Shown piece after piece: positions 1-8,811 of a stretch of 43,311 bases of DNA. Source of the stretch: Deltaproteobacteria bacterium (GTDB lineage Bacteria > Myxococcota_A > Polyangia > HGW-17 > JAJRWW01); NCBI GenBank assembly GCA_029938605.1, contig JAOZUO010000061.1:1-43311 (forward strand). Direction: 5' to 3'. Numbering within the stretch: the first letter of the stretch is position 1; the number at the start of each line of letters is the position of its first letter. The position numbers were made by a program, and so were the translations under genes. Below the pieces are notes generated by a model, which searched no databases, was not told where the DNA came from, and saw only the letters and a list, made by a program, of their open reading frames with translations.

Positions 1-85
1 TCTTCGTACTCGCCCTCTTCGTACTCGCCCTCTTCGTACTCACCTTCTTCGTACTCACCCTCGGCGTACTCGCCTTCAGCGTATT
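1..85 (-). repeat. 15-bp tandem repeat coding EGEYE
   Basis: A 15-bp unit (ctcgccctcttcgta on the plus strand) is repeated about five times up to the left edge. On the minus strand it codes a Glu/Gly/Tyr array (EGEYE) in the kinase tail. Unit length is a multiple of three, so copy-number change keeps frame. Confidence 0.8.
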
Positions 86-1748
86 GCTGGGGGGCCTGGG
101 CCTGGGGGGCCTGGGCCTGGAGGGTGGGGGAGACAGCTCCAGTCTGGAGGCCGGCGTCCTCCGGCGCGAGTAGGTCCTCCTCGAGGATCTCCGCCTCCTC
201 GATGAGGTCATCCCCGTCGAGGATCTCCGCTTCTTCGATGAGGTCATCCCCGTCGAGGATCTCCGCCTCTTCGATGAGGTCATCCCCGTCGAGGATCTCC
301 ACCTCTTCGATGAGGTCGGCGCCGCTCAGGAAATCCCCCTCCTCAAGATCCGCGTCCGTGAGCAGGGGAGTGGAGAGCTCCGCCATGTCCACTTCCATCA
401 CCGGCGCACCGCCCGCCTTGTTCGCGGCCGTCATGCGTACGCTGGTGGGCTCTTCCATGAAGTCCAGCTCGTCCGCATCGTCGTCGAGCAGGATCCCCTC
501 CACCTCCTCCATCTCGTCCGCGCTGTTTTCGTACGGGGCCGCCTGTGGCCACTGGTCCGCCGAAGCAGGCTGCTCCCCCTGGATATTGTCCTCGTCGTAG
601 TCCGACTCTCCGGTCTCGTGGGAGCCATGGACGATGGTGAGCTCCTCGGTGAACTCGCTGTCTTCGCCGTGCACCTTGACCCGCTTCTTTTTGAGGCGCC
701 GACCCGAGAAGGTCTCCACGGTTTTGGGTTGGATCTGCCTCGGTTGTCCGTTCGGCAGTGAAACCTCTCCGGTCTCGCTGAAGGCGGCGAAGTGCCGGGC
801 CTTTTCCTGTTCCCTTCCCATCTCATTGGGGAACTGCTCGGCCATGAACTTCCGCACCTTGTTGGAGCTCATGGGATGGCCGGTCATCATCACGCAGCGC
901 TCCAGGTCCTCCTGAAAGTCCTCGGCGGTGGAGTACCGCTCGGCGGGCTGGGCCGCGAGGGCTTTGAGCACCACCTTGTCGACGAAGTCCGGAATGGCTG
1001 GATCCACGGACGAGGGGAGCGGTACCTCCGCGGCCATAACGGCACGCAAGGTGTCCAGGTCGGTCTCACGATCGAAGAGCCCGACCCCTGTAAGCAGCTC
1101 GTGGAGCACGATGCCTAGGGAGAAGACGTCGGCTCGGCCGTCGATGGTCTCGCCGCGCAGTAGCTCCGGGGGCATATAGGCGAACTTGCCCTTGATCACC
1201 CCGGCTTGGGTCTGGGAGGCTCGGCTCTTGGCCTTGGCGATGCCGAAGTCGATGAGCTTCGTGGTGCCCTCGAAGCTGATCATGACGTTCTGGGGGCTGA
1301 TGTCCCGGTGGATGATGCCTAGGGGGTTGCCTCTGGAATCGGTCTTGCGATGGGCGTAGTCCATGCCCTCGCAGGCGCGGGCCACCACATGCAGCAGGAA
1401 GGGCAGGGGCAGCTTCTGGCGCGTGGATTGGAGCTTCTCGTTGAGGCTGCGCAGGTCGAAACCCGCGATGTACTCCATGAGCTGGAAGTAGAAGTCACCG
1501 ACTCGCCCGAATTCGTAGATCTGGCAGATGTTGCCGTGGTGCAGGCGCGAGGCGATCTTCGCCTCGTCGATGAACATCGTGATGAACTCGGGGTCCTCGG
1601 AGATGTGAGGCAGGATCCGCTTGAGCGCAAAGGTCTTCTGGAAACCTTCGACACCGAAGGCCTTGACGCGGAAAACCTCGGCCATGCCACCCGTGCTGAT
1701 TTTCTCAAGCAGCAGATATTTGCCGAAGCGTTGTGGAAACTGTTCGAT
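1..1748 (-). CDS. Ser/Thr protein kinase, C-terminus beyond window
   Basis: Eukaryotic-type protein kinase, expected to phosphorylate Ser/Thr on cytoplasmic partners. Reading leftward from about 1748 all kinase landmarks appear in order: glycine loop STGGMAEVF, ATP-anchoring lysine in FALKRIL, helix-C glutamate in FIDEAKIA, catalytic loop HRDISPQN, magnesium-binding DFG in LIDFGIAKA and the APE-like YMPPELL. The HRDISPQN form is typical of myxobacterial kinases. After about residue 290 comes a long acidic tail with four 12-residue ILDGDDLIEEAE-type repeats and then EGEYE repeats up to the window edge; no transmembrane segment is seen in the visible part. The frame is open from a TAA at 1776-1778, but there is no ATG, GTG or TTG before the glycine loop. 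An ATC at 1746-1748 behind AGAGG gives the expected N-terminus; the first ATG (1683-1685) would cut the loop. The exact start is therefore unsure, the family is not. Confidence 0.9.
   Translation of the reverse strand, partial: MEQFPQRFGKYLLLEKISTGGMAEVFRVKAFGVEGFQKTFALKRILPHISEDPEFITMFIDEAKIASRLHHGNICQIYEFGRVGDFYFQLMEYIAGFDLRSLNEKLQSTRQKLPLPFLLHVVARACEGMDYAHRKTDSRGNPLGIIHRDISPQNVMISFEGTTKLIDFGIAKAKSRASQTQAGVIKGKFAYMPPELLRGETIDGRADVFSLGIVLHELLTGVGLFDRETDLDTLRAVMAAEVPLPSSVDPAIPDFVDKVVLKALAAQPAERYSTAEDFQEDLERCVMMTGHPMSSNKVRKFMAEQFPNEMGREQEKARHFAAFSETGEVSLPNGQPRQIQPKTVETFSGRRLKKKRVKVHGEDSEFTEELTIVHGSHETGESDYDEDNIQGEQPASADQWPQAAPYENSADEMEEVEGILLDDDADELDFMEEPTSVRMTAANKAGGAPVMEVDMAELSTPLLTDADLEEGDFLSGADLIEEVEILDGDDLIEEAEILDGDDLIEEAEILDGDDLIEEAEILEEDLLAPEDAGLQTGAVSPTLQAQAPQAQAPQQYAEGEYAEGEYEEGEYEEGEYEEGEYE
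183..326 (-). repeat. 36-bp tandem repeat in kinase tail, four copies
   Basis: Copies start at 183, 219, 255 and 291, exactly 36 bp apart and nearly identical. They encode the acidic 12-residue unit ILDGDDLIEEAE in the tail of the kinase. Confidence 0.85.
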
Positions 1749-1789
1749 GACCCCGACCTCTATCGAATGGGGTATTTACGTGACCTTAG

Positions 1790-1818
1790 ACTATACCCGT
1801 CCCACCGCCGGTTTTGAA
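1790..1818 (-). promoter_or_regulatory. Candidate promoter of the kinase gene
   Basis: On the minus strand a TTCAAA box (1813-1818) and a TATAGT box (1790-1795) are 17 bp apart. The -10 box matches consensus at five of six positions, the -35 only at four. Transcription would start near 1783, leaving about 35 nt before the ATC codon proposed as the kinase start. Confidence 0.45.
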
Positions 1819-1858
1819 CTACAAAACTTGTGGGAGTACGGGCTGAGAAAACGGTCCG

Positions 1859-3715
1859 TCAAAACTTGATGGCTGCGCGGAGCTGCAGGGTCATGGCGAC
1901 CTTGGCCTTGGAGAGGTATTCGTCTGCGTTTCCCGGGTCGTAGATGCCGCTCGGCCAGTGCAGAGCGCCTAGGGGAATGAACACGCCGTAGGCGATCCCC
2001 ACGAAGAAGCCGGACTCCGGGAGCCGGTACTCGACGTCGAGGTCGAACTCCACTCCGTAGTGGGGGTTGTTGCCCGGTGTGGCCACGGGCTCCATGGCGA
2101 AGGCGTAGATGATGTCCAGTCGCGCCGATAGCTCATTGAGAATGTGGTAGGTGATGTGGGGCTTGATGTAGCCGGCATTGTACACGGTGCCCATGATCTC
2201 CCGGAAGAAGATCAGGTCCACCCGGTAGTTGGGGTCGAAGCGGAACATGGAGTTGGTGCTGAATCTCGACGGGTCCTCGGGGAAGCTCTTCACGCCCCGG
2301 TAGTTCAGCCGGCGGTCGAAGGCCTCCAGCTCATCGTCCCCCGACGCCGCGCCGACCTCGAGGCCGAGGACGAGGCTGTCGTTGAGGAACCGGTAGGAGC
2401 TCTTGAACACGCCGCCGAACTGCAGGATGTTCAGCTCCTGTTCCAGGCCAAAGTCGGTCATGCCCTTGATCTTGCCGTAGATCATCACCGCTTCCATCTC
2501 CACCGAGAGTTTCTTCCAGTGGAGCCGCAGCCAGATGTCGGGGATCATGGCGAAGGCGTCTCGAACCGTGAGGTTGGCCGCCAGGGCGCCTTCGTTGGCG
2601 ACCGAGCTGCTGTTCTCTTCGTAGTCCATGTGTTGTTTACGGAAGACCCAGTAGGTGCCGTAGTTGAACACCACCTCCCCCCGGGCGAGGCGTTGCTTGA
2701 CCACGAGGGGGCTGTCGATGCGGCCGAGGATGCCCACCCACTGATTCACATTGTCTGCTGGCGTCAGGTCCATGGGCTGCCCTGAGCTGAGCTGCACCTG
2801 CTCGCCCTGGAGGTTCAGGGTGGTCAGTCCGCTGGACTGGAAGTCCCAGGAGAAGCCCACCAGCAGGTTCACGATGGGGATCTTGGAGGCGAACATGATT
2901 CGGTCGGCGATGTCTCCATAGTCGCTGTCCATGCACCGTTTGGGGTCGCCCCTATGGTGCACGGTCCACTTGGAGTAGCCGCTGCAGGTGCCGGAGTTGG
3001 CCAGGATGCCCAGCCCCCAGTGGGAGGGCATGCGGCCGAACATGAGCCGGCCGAAGGGGAGATCCACCTCGCCCCAGACGTGCTTGACCATGATGGCGTC
3101 GTACATGGAGTTGCGCCCGGCCTGGGGCACCTCCGCCGTGGAGGCGAAAGCGTTCATGGGGGCCTGGGTGGGGCGGCCGGCCTCGAGCCGCTGCCCCTCC
3201 GGCGTGGAGCCCAGGACCAGGTTGTCGAAGATGTCGAGGGTCATCTTGATCCGTACCCGGTTGTGCACGTTCAGGGTGGGCTCGAGGTGCAGCCGCATGT
3301 TCGTGGACCGCAGCCAGTTCTTGTCGCAGTGCTTGCTGTCGCCGTCCCCACCGCAGATGGGGTTGACTCCCGTGTCGTAGTACTGCAGTGGCTGGTAGGC
3401 CGGTGGCTTGAGGGTGCCGATGACGGAGTGGCCCAAGTGCAGCTTGTGGAAGGCGTCCGAGCGCACGCGGAAGTAGCCCTCGAGCTTGAAGAACTGCATG
3501 GGCTTTTTCAGGCCCCAGGTCTGGGCGCGCTTCGGCTTCTTTTTGACGACGGGCTCTTTGCCCTGGGTAGCCACCCGGGGTTTTTCGGGCTTGTTGTCAC
3601 CGCCCCGACCCATACGGCCGCCGCTGCCGGGCATGCGCCCCATCTGGGCAGCGGCCGTATCCGGCAGAATCATCAGGAAACCTACACACGCCAGCGGCGC
3701 GAGCCATCGAGTCAT
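1859..3715 (-). CDS. Large outer-membrane-type protein (TIGR04551-like)
   Basis: Predicted exported protein of 618 residues. The N-terminus MTRWLAPLACVGFLMILP followed by AAAQ reads as a signal peptide with an Ala-X-Ala cleavage site. A basic Lys/Arg/Pro/Gly-rich stretch follows, then a long region of alternating aromatic/hydrophobic strands (for example FRVRSDAFHKL, RLHLEPTLNV, MTLQLRAAIKF at the very end, with an aromatic C-terminal residue), which is the pattern of an outer-membrane beta-barrel. Size and layout resemble the myxobacterial TIGR04551 proteins, whose function is unknown. The start at 3715 is chosen over the ATG 8 codons upstream because GGAGG lies 9 nt before it and the signal peptide then starts normally. 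It lies 110 nt downstream of the 961-residue lipoprotein and has its own promoter-like boxes. Substrate or role is not visible. Confidence 0.75.
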   Translation of the reverse strand: MTRWLAPLACVGFLMILPDTAAAQMGRMPGSGGRMGRGGDNKPEKPRVATQGKEPVVKKKPKRAQTWGLKKPMQFFKLEGYFRVRSDAFHKLHLGHSVIGTLKPPAYQPLQYYDTGVNPICGGDGDSKHCDKNWLRSTNMRLHLEPTLNVHNRVRIKMTLDIFDNLVLGSTPEGQRLEAGRPTQAPMNAFASTAEVPQAGRNSMYDAIMVKHVWGEVDLPFGRLMFGRMPSHWGLGILANSGTCSGYSKWTVHHRGDPKRCMDSDYGDIADRIMFASKIPIVNLLVGFSWDFQSSGLTTLNLQGEQVQLSSGQPMDLTPADNVNQWVGILGRIDSPLVVKQRLARGEVVFNYGTYWVFRKQHMDYEENSSSVANEGALAANLTVRDAFAMIPDIWLRLHWKKLSVEMEAVMIYGKIKGMTDFGLEQELNILQFGGVFKSSYRFLNDSLVLGLEVGAASGDDELEAFDRRLNYRGVKSFPEDPSRFSTNSMFRFDPNYRVDLIFFREIMGTVYNAGYIKPHITYHILNELSARLDIIYAFAMEPVATPGNNPHYGVEFDLDVEYRLPESGFFVGIAYGVFIPLGALHWPSGIYDPGNADEYLSKAKVAMTLQLRAAIKF

Positions 3716-3752
3716 CAATACATTCCTCCAAGAGGCCAAAAATACTCAGGCT

Positions 3753-3782
3753 CTTATAGCTTGGCGTCGTTTATAGAGTCAA
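3753..3782 (-). promoter_or_regulatory. Candidate sigma-70-type promoter of the outer-membrane protein
   Basis: On the minus strand TTGACT (3777-3782) and TATAAG (3753-3758) are separated by 18 bp, both five of six to consensus. It sits in the 110-bp gap before the outer-membrane protein gene, so that gene can be expressed apart from the two lipoprotein genes upstream. Confidence 0.55.
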
Positions 3783-3825
3783 CATATCAAAGCCCTGGTC
3801 AGGACGGCGGGAAGGGAACAGACCG

Positions 3826-6711
3826 TTATTGACAGACGTGCCCGCCGCCGGGGTCTACGCAGGCTGTGGAGGCGGGGCAGACGACCACGGTAGAGGCGGG
3901 ATCGCAGGCGGAGCCGGTATAGAGCGTGGCCGAGACCGACAGGTTGTACTGTCCGCCCATCCATACGTAGTTGGCGTCGGCGAAGATGAACAGGTGGCCC
4001 GCGTCCACGTTGTTGAGCGTGAGCTCCGCCAGATCCCAGGCGGGGCCGCCCGCCGCGGTGCAGCCGAGCTCCGCCGAGGCGCTGGCGCAGTCCCCGTGTC
4101 GGGCGAACACCACGGGCTCGTAGTCCAGGTTGCCCTGTAGGGAGATATGGACCTGGGAGGCGGGTTCGATGAGCCAGAGCAGGTAGACGTCCTCGGGGTA
4201 CCCGCCCCAGCCACAGGTTCCGTTGTGGAGATCCGCGCCAACGGGCGTGGAGCTGCCTCCGCCCGTGGATGTGAGGTCGGTGAAGGGGAGGCCGGGGCTG
4301 CACTCGTTGAGCTCGCTGTTGTCCCCGGCGGAGGCACAACCGGGGTCCAAGGCGTCGACGAGCCCGTCGGCGTCATCGTCGGCGCCGTTTGCGCAGGCCG
4401 GGCAGGCGCCCGGGTTGTTCACCGGATCGCAGCTGTCGATCTCGTCGTTGTCGGCGATGGAGGTGCAGCCCGGGTCGTAGGGATAGTCCGTGAACCCGTC
4501 GGTGTCATCGTCTGCGCCGTTGTTGCAGGCGGTGTACACGCACTGATACACACCGCCGCCGGTGTCGCTGCAGATCGAACCCACGGCGCATTCGGCCAGG
4601 GGATCACCCACGGTACACGGTGCTCCCAGCGGCAGGTTCACGTGGACCGTCAGGAGGTAGCTCGCCAACGGGCTGTAGAGCCAACCCGCGTCGACGAAGA
4701 TGAACAGCGAGCCCGCCGCCACGTTGTGCGCGGTGGTCTGGGCCGGGGAGTCGTTCCGGCAGGCCAGCTCCCCGCCGGTCTGACAGTCGTCCCGGCGAAT
4801 GTACAACAACGGGTCCATGTCGTTCGAGCTCAGCGTCACGTCTACCGAATCCGCCCCGTGGGGCAGGGTGAGCACGTACACGTCCTCGGCGGTGGTGAAG
4901 CTGTAGCAGGTGGGATCCGTGGCCGACGTGTTGTTCTGATTCAGGGCGCCGGCAACGGTGCCCGAGGGGGGGATCTCGTTGACCGGCACGCCCGGGTAGC
5001 ACTCGTCGATCTCATTTACGTCCGCGGCCGAGACGCAGCCCGGATCGTTGGGGAAGTCCGTGAGTCCATCGCCGTCGTCGTCTGCGCCGTTGGCGCAGGC
5101 CGGGCAGGCGGACGGGTTGTTCACCGGGTCGCAGCTGTCGCTCTCGTCGTTGTCGTTGAGGCTGGTGCAGCCCGGATCGTTGGGATAGTCCGTGTGGCCG
5201 TCGTTGTCATCGTCCACGCCGTTGTTACAAATCGTGGCCACGCACTCGTAGGTGCCGCCCACGTCCTCACAGGTCCCGCCGTCCCCGCACTGCATCAACG
5301 GGTTGGTCGTCTCGCAGGGGGCTCCCACGGGCAGGTACACCTGCACCGACAGGTCGTAGGTGTCGGTGGAGTACACCTCGTAGGTGTCGGCAAAAATAAA
5401 GTACGTGCCGGCACCAAGGTTGTGGAGCGCGAGATCCTCGCTCTCGTTCCAGTTGGTTCCCACGCAGCCCAGCTCCGTCCCTGAGGCGCACTCCTCGGCG
5501 CGTACGTAGAGGTTGGGGTAGGCGTTCCAGCCCAGCACCGCCATGTGGATGTCCACCCGCACGGCGCCGTAGGGCAGAGTCAACGGATAGACCGCCTCCG
5601 GCCCGGGCCCCGAAGCGGTACAGCTACCCGAAGAGAGGTTGGGCTGGGACGGGGTGATGGTGCCGGTGTCGGTCCCTGTGACGGGCAGCTCGGTGAGCTC
5701 GAGCCCCGAGAGGCACTCGTCGAGCTCGATGGGATCCCCGGCGCACGAGCAGCCGGGATCGTTGGGCCAGTCCGTAAGGGCGTCGCCGTCGTTGTCCACG
5801 CCATCGGCGCACTGGGGGCAGCCCGCGCCCGGACAGGTGTCGTCTTCGGTGTGGTCCAGGGGAGATTCGCATCCCGGCTCGGCGGGGAAGTCCACGATGG
5901 TGTCGCCGTCGTTGTCCAGCCCGTCGGAGCAGCGGGGCACCAGGCAGATGGTAGGCGGCCCGGTGTCCGGCTCGGCGCAGATGAGTCCCGGCGTACACAC
6001 CAGGGTCAGGTCGCTAGGGTCACAGGTCGCCCCCTCGGGGATGAGCCCGCGGACCTCCAGCAGGAACTGGCCGGCCGCTGAGGGGACGTTGCCGTCCACA
6101 AAGATGAAGTACTCGCCCGGTTCGGGATCCTCGAGGCTCAGCTCCACCCCCGACCCCGTAGTAGAGGCGGCGCAGGCCACCTCCGCCGAGGAGGCGTCAC
6201 AGGTGTCGCGGCGCACGTACACCACCGTGTTGAGCTGGGTCGGGGTGCCGATGGTGTTGATGAGCACCCCCGAGGTGGAGCCGCTGATGGTGAGCGAAAA
6301 GACCATCTCCGGGGCGCCGTCTCCGCCGCAAGATCCGGCGTGGAAATCGGAGCCGTTTTCGGTGTTCTGCACCAGGTGTCCCGTGGGCGGGATGGTGCGG
6401 ATCTGGATCATCCGGCCCTGGTCGTCCAGGCCGCAGTAGGGCGGGTTGGACTCATCGACGTCCTCGGCGCTGGTGCAGCCCGGATCTTCGGGGAAGTCCG
6501 TGAGCCCATCCTCGTCGTTGTCCAGGCCGTCGTCGCAGGCCGGCGCTTCGGGGTCCGCGTCGGTCCCGCCGTCGAGACCCGAGGCGTCGGTGACCGTGGA
6601 GTCGTTGAGGTGGTGGGCGCTGTCGGGCCCGGGCGAGGCGGTTTCACCACAGGCGGCGAGCACCCAGGCCAGGCCGGCCAGGATCGCAATGGCAAAGTTT
6701 CTTCGCTGCAT
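3826..6711 (-). CDS. Modular lipoprotein with Asp/Cys repeats and four PPC-like domains
   Basis: Surface lipoprotein of 961 residues. A type II signal peptide ends in the lipobox LAAC (Cys21). The rest alternates two modules. Seven short Cys/Asp-rich units of the form C-DG-DNDGDGLTDFPNDPGC (near residues 58, 260, 300, 495, 535, 735 and 775) have the spacing of calcium-binding DxDxDG loops. Between them are four domains of about 120 residues (near 100-225, 345-465, 580-705, 820-935), each with a PSG...G start, a VYPLTLP strand, a LYVRRDDC strand and an AGxYFIFVD strand; this is the pattern of bacterial pre-peptidase C-terminal (PPC) domains, usually carbohydrate- or cell-surface-associated. 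No catalytic domain is present. GGAGG stands 5 nt before the ATG, and the gene starts 10 nt after the stop of the MopE-type gene, so the two are surely co-transcribed. The ligand is unknown. Confidence 0.8.
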   Translation of the reverse strand: MQRRNFAIAILAGLAWVLAACGETASPGPDSAHHLNDSTVTDASGLDGGTDADPEAPACDDGLDNDEDGLTDFPEDPGCTSAEDVDESNPPYCGLDDQGRMIQIRTIPPTGHLVQNTENGSDFHAGSCGGDGAPEMVFSLTISGSTSGVLINTIGTPTQLNTVVYVRRDTCDASSAEVACAASTTGSGVELSLEDPEPGEYFIFVDGNVPSAAGQFLLEVRGLIPEGATCDPSDLTLVCTPGLICAEPDTGPPTICLVPRCSDGLDNDGDTIVDFPAEPGCESPLDHTEDDTCPGAGCPQCADGVDNDGDALTDWPNDPGCSCAGDPIELDECLSGLELTELPVTGTDTGTITPSQPNLSSGSCTASGPGPEAVYPLTLPYGAVRVDIHMAVLGWNAYPNLYVRAEECASGTELGCVGTNWNESEDLALHNLGAGTYFIFADTYEVYSTDTYDLSVQVYLPVGAPCETTNPLMQCGDGGTCEDVGGTYECVATICNNGVDDDNDGHTDYPNDPGCTSLNDNDESDSCDPVNNPSACPACANGADDDGDGLTDFPNDPGCVSAADVNEIDECYPGVPVNEIPPSGTVAGALNQNNTSATDPTCYSFTTAEDVYVLTLPHGADSVDVTLSSNDMDPLLYIRRDDCQTGGELACRNDSPAQTTAHNVAAGSLFIFVDAGWLYSPLASYLLTVHVNLPLGAPCTVGDPLAECAVGSICSDTGGGVYQCVYTACNNGADDDTDGFTDYPYDPGCTSIADNDEIDSCDPVNNPGACPACANGADDDADGLVDALDPGCASAGDNSELNECSPGLPFTDLTSTGGGSSTPVGADLHNGTCGWGGYPEDVYLLWLIEPASQVHISLQGNLDYEPVVFARHGDCASASAELGCTAAGGPAWDLAELTLNNVDAGHLFIFADANYVWMGGQYNLSVSATLYTGSACDPASTVVVCPASTACVDPGGGHVCQ

Positions 6712-6721
6712 GGGAGCCTCC

Positions 6722-8089
6722 CTACTTCACGGTGCCCGGGCCCTCGATGGGCACGGTCTGCCAGCGGAAGTTGTCGATGATCACCGCTGAGTCGAGGATA
6801 GAGTCCCCCTCGTCGTGGATGGAGAAGATGAGCGTGATATCCGCCCCCGGCGTGGCCGGAGAGGTGGTGCGGAGCCAACCCGTGGTGGAGCCCTTGTAGG
6901 CCGGACAGGGGTCTGGGGCCGTGCAGCCGATGGAGGGATCGTCGCTGCAGCCCGGCTGCCAGGCTTCGGCGAGCTCGTACTGGGTTCCGGTGATGTCCAG
7001 GGACCAGTAGGGCGGATACTCGAAAAAGCCGGCGTTTACGGTGATCTCGTTGTTCTCATTGTCGAAGCTGACATTGGTGCGCTGCCCGCCGCCCAGCCCC
7101 GGATCGTCAATGACCAGGGCGTAGAAAGTGTCGTTGAACGTGGAGCACACGAACTCCGGGTACTCCACCGAGAAGAAGACGAAGTCGAAGGAGAAGCCCT
7201 TGGCGTTGCCGGGCACCCGGAGCTGGAGCTCGAACTGCGTCAGGTCGTTGACATCGGCACCGTCGGGTGCGGGAGCCGGGTCCGGAGCGCCCCAGATGCC
7301 CAGGTCCATGTACTCTCCGCTCTGGGGATCGGGGTTCTTGGCCTGTCCGCTGGCCAGGATCAGGAACTTGCAGTTGACCTGGGGCAAACCGTCATTGGAG
7401 GAGGCGTCTTGGCTGACGCGGGGCAGGATCGCGGCCCAGTCGTCGTAGACCCCGTAGCCTGTGGGGTTGCCGATGAGGTTGGCTGACAGGACCTGGTACG
7501 GATTGCACAGACCCAAAGCGCGGGCCGCCTGCTCTTCGATGGTCATGCCGGGTTCGCCGGAGCAGTCGCAGTTCCCCTGGATCTCATCGATGACACCGTC
7601 GCAGTTGTTGTCCACCCCGTCGGTGGGATCCTCTACGTTCCCCGGGCTGATCCAGATGTTGTTGTCATTGCAGTCGCCCGCGCACACGCCAAAGCCGTCG
7701 CCATCGTGGTCCGGCTCCTCGGCGTCGGTGTAGCCGTTGCAGTTGTTGTCCACCTCGTCGTTGCAGTTTTCGGGGGCCAGGGGGTGGATGTTGGGGTCGG
7801 TGTCGTCGCAGTCCTCGGCCGCGGGGAAATGATCCCCGTCGAGGTCGTCGTCCACCAGGCCGTCGCAGTTGTTGTCGATGCCATCGACGATCTCCCGGGC
7901 GTCGGGATGAATGTCCCGGTTCGTGTCGTCGCAGTCCCCCTCGGCTTCGGAGAAGCCGTCACCATCGTCATCGTTGCGATCCAGGCCCGCGTCGATCCAG
8001 TTGTTATTACCGCTGGGATCCACCGGGCATCCGCCCAGCACCAGCCCCACCGCGACGAGAAGCGCCACATTTCCAGGGAGAGTCTTCAT
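6722..8089 (-). CDS. MopE-type metal-binding lipoprotein with choice-of-anchor-L-like domain
   Basis: Lipoprotein of 455 residues with lipobox LGGC (Cys21). Residues about 35-180 hold repeated DxDGDGF...DCDDTN...IHPxAxEixDGIDNNCDGxxD units, the signature of MopE-type putative metal-binding repeats (named from the Methylococcus copper-binding surface protein; whether these copies bind copper or calcium is not visible). Residues about 185-450 resemble the choice-of-anchor L domain: start MTIEEQAARALG, a long beta-rich core with FSFDFVFFSVEYPEFV and NDTFYALVIDDPG, and an end with a TGWLRTTSPATPGADITLIF-type strand. Such proteins are exported surface proteins. The start ATG has AAGGTG just upstream. 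It is the first gene of the minus-strand set and shares its transcript with the 961-residue lipoprotein. Confidence 0.8.
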   Translation of the reverse strand: MKTLPGNVALLVAVGLVLGGCPVDPSGNNNWIDAGLDRNDDDGDGFSEAEGDCDDTNRDIHPDAREIVDGIDNNCDGLVDDDLDGDHFPAAEDCDDTDPNIHPLAPENCNDEVDNNCNGYTDAEEPDHDGDGFGVCAGDCNDNNIWISPGNVEDPTDGVDNNCDGVIDEIQGNCDCSGEPGMTIEEQAARALGLCNPYQVLSANLIGNPTGYGVYDDWAAILPRVSQDASSNDGLPQVNCKFLILASGQAKNPDPQSGEYMDLGIWGAPDPAPAPDGADVNDLTQFELQLRVPGNAKGFSFDFVFFSVEYPEFVCSTFNDTFYALVIDDPGLGGGQRTNVSFDNENNEITVNAGFFEYPPYWSLDITGTQYELAEAWQPGCSDDPSIGCTAPDPCPAYKGSTTGWLRTTSPATPGADITLIFSIHDEGDSILDSAVIIDNFRWQTVPIEGPGTVK

Positions 8090-8181
8090 GGTTCACCTTA
8101 CTCATTCGACTGCGTCTATGCTGATCTAAGGACACGCAAGTCGATGTTGTGTTGCAGACCGGGACGAGTGCAACCTGCGTG

Positions 8182-8220
8182 CCACCTGATGTGTCTGTCC
8201 ATGTCAATCATTTCAGGTGG
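8182..8220. repeat. 8-bp inverted repeat in the divergent intergenic region
   Basis: CCACCTGA (8182-8189) and TCAGGTGG (8213-8220) are exact inverted copies 23 bp apart, in the 284-bp gap between the divergent MopE-type and ftsB-like genes. It could be an operator or a weak hairpin; nothing else in the gap is recognised except the ftsB promoter. Confidence 0.4.
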
Positions 8221-8335
8221 TTATGAATAGTGCGGACGGTCCACTCGACAGAAATTTGATGGATCAGGTCACGGGTGTCCCGATCGGGGCGAATTTTGGG
8301 CCATGGGTATAGGAGATAGGCCAAGGGTACGTTTT

Positions 8336-8364
8336 TTGGACAAGGTGGTCCCTCTCATTATAAT
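8336..8364 (+). promoter_or_regulatory. Strong promoter of the ftsB-GGDEF-phoH operon
   Basis: TTGGAC (8336-8341) and a perfect TATAAT (8359-8364) are 17 bp apart. The ATG of the ftsB-like gene begins only 9 bp after the -10 box, so the transcript would be leaderless or nearly so. Confidence 0.65.
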
Positions 8365-8373
8365 CGATAAATA

Positions 8374-8811
8374 ATGCCTTCTGACCCCGATAGCAAGTCG
8401 TCCAAACGGGCGGAATCGAAATCCCAAAGATCATCAAAGGCCCAAGGCGCCGATCGGTCGGCCTCCTTGGGCCTCGACGCTGTTCACGCGGCGGTTTCAG
8501 TCGAATCCAGCCGTGGGAGCCTGGTGATGCGGTGGGGGTTGCGGCTGGGGATCATCGTTGGGCTGGCCTGGGGTATCGGGTACCTGCCCCTGCAGTTTTT
8601 CGGGGAGCGGGGGTTGGTCCAGTATCGGCGGCTGAAGCGGGAGCGGATCGAGCTGCGCGTGCGCAATGGGCAGCTCGCGGCCCAGATCCGCCACATGAGG
8701 CTGGAGGTGGAGCGGCTCCGGGAGGACGACGTGTTCCTGGAGAAAGCCGCCCGGGAGGATCTGGGGATGGTGCGCAAGGGGGAGCTGGTTTTCGTGATCG
8801 AGGAGAAGTAG
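8374..8811 (+). CDS. ftsB: FtsB/DivIC-family septum initiator with extended N-terminus
   Basis: Small single-pass membrane protein of the divisome; in the family it links FtsL to FtsQ and activates septal wall synthesis. The 145 residues show a Ser/Lys-rich cytoplasmic N-terminus of about 50 residues, one membrane segment (near 57-75, GLRLGIIVGLAWGIGYLPL), a periplasmic coiled coil rich in Arg, Leu and Glu (YRRLKRERIELRVRNGQL) and the family ending AREDLGMVRKGELVFVI, where the xEREDLGxxxxGE pattern is the best family marker. Usual FtsB length is about 90-110, so the N-terminal extension is unusual. ATG at 8527, just before the membrane segment, is an alternative start without an obvious ribosome site; the promoter position favours 8374. 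The stop codon touches the ATG of the GGDEF gene. Confidence 0.8.
   Translation: MPSDPDSKSSKRAESKSQRSSKAQGADRSASLGLDAVHAAVSVESSRGSLVMRWGLRLGIIVGLAWGIGYLPLQFFGERGLVQYRRLKRERIELRVRNGQLAAQIRHMRLEVERLREDDVFLEKAAREDLGMVRKGELVFVIEEK

Noticed and set aside
2954..3832. Long plus-strand open frame opposite the outer-membrane protein gene
   Set aside because: Lies wholly within a well-supported gene with signal peptide and ribosome site; the antisense frame is open only because of high GC.
4147..5484. 445-codon plus-strand frame opposite the 961-residue lipoprotein
   Set aside because: Val/Ala/Gly-rich translation typical of antisense of Asp-rich repeats; no start site and no domain.
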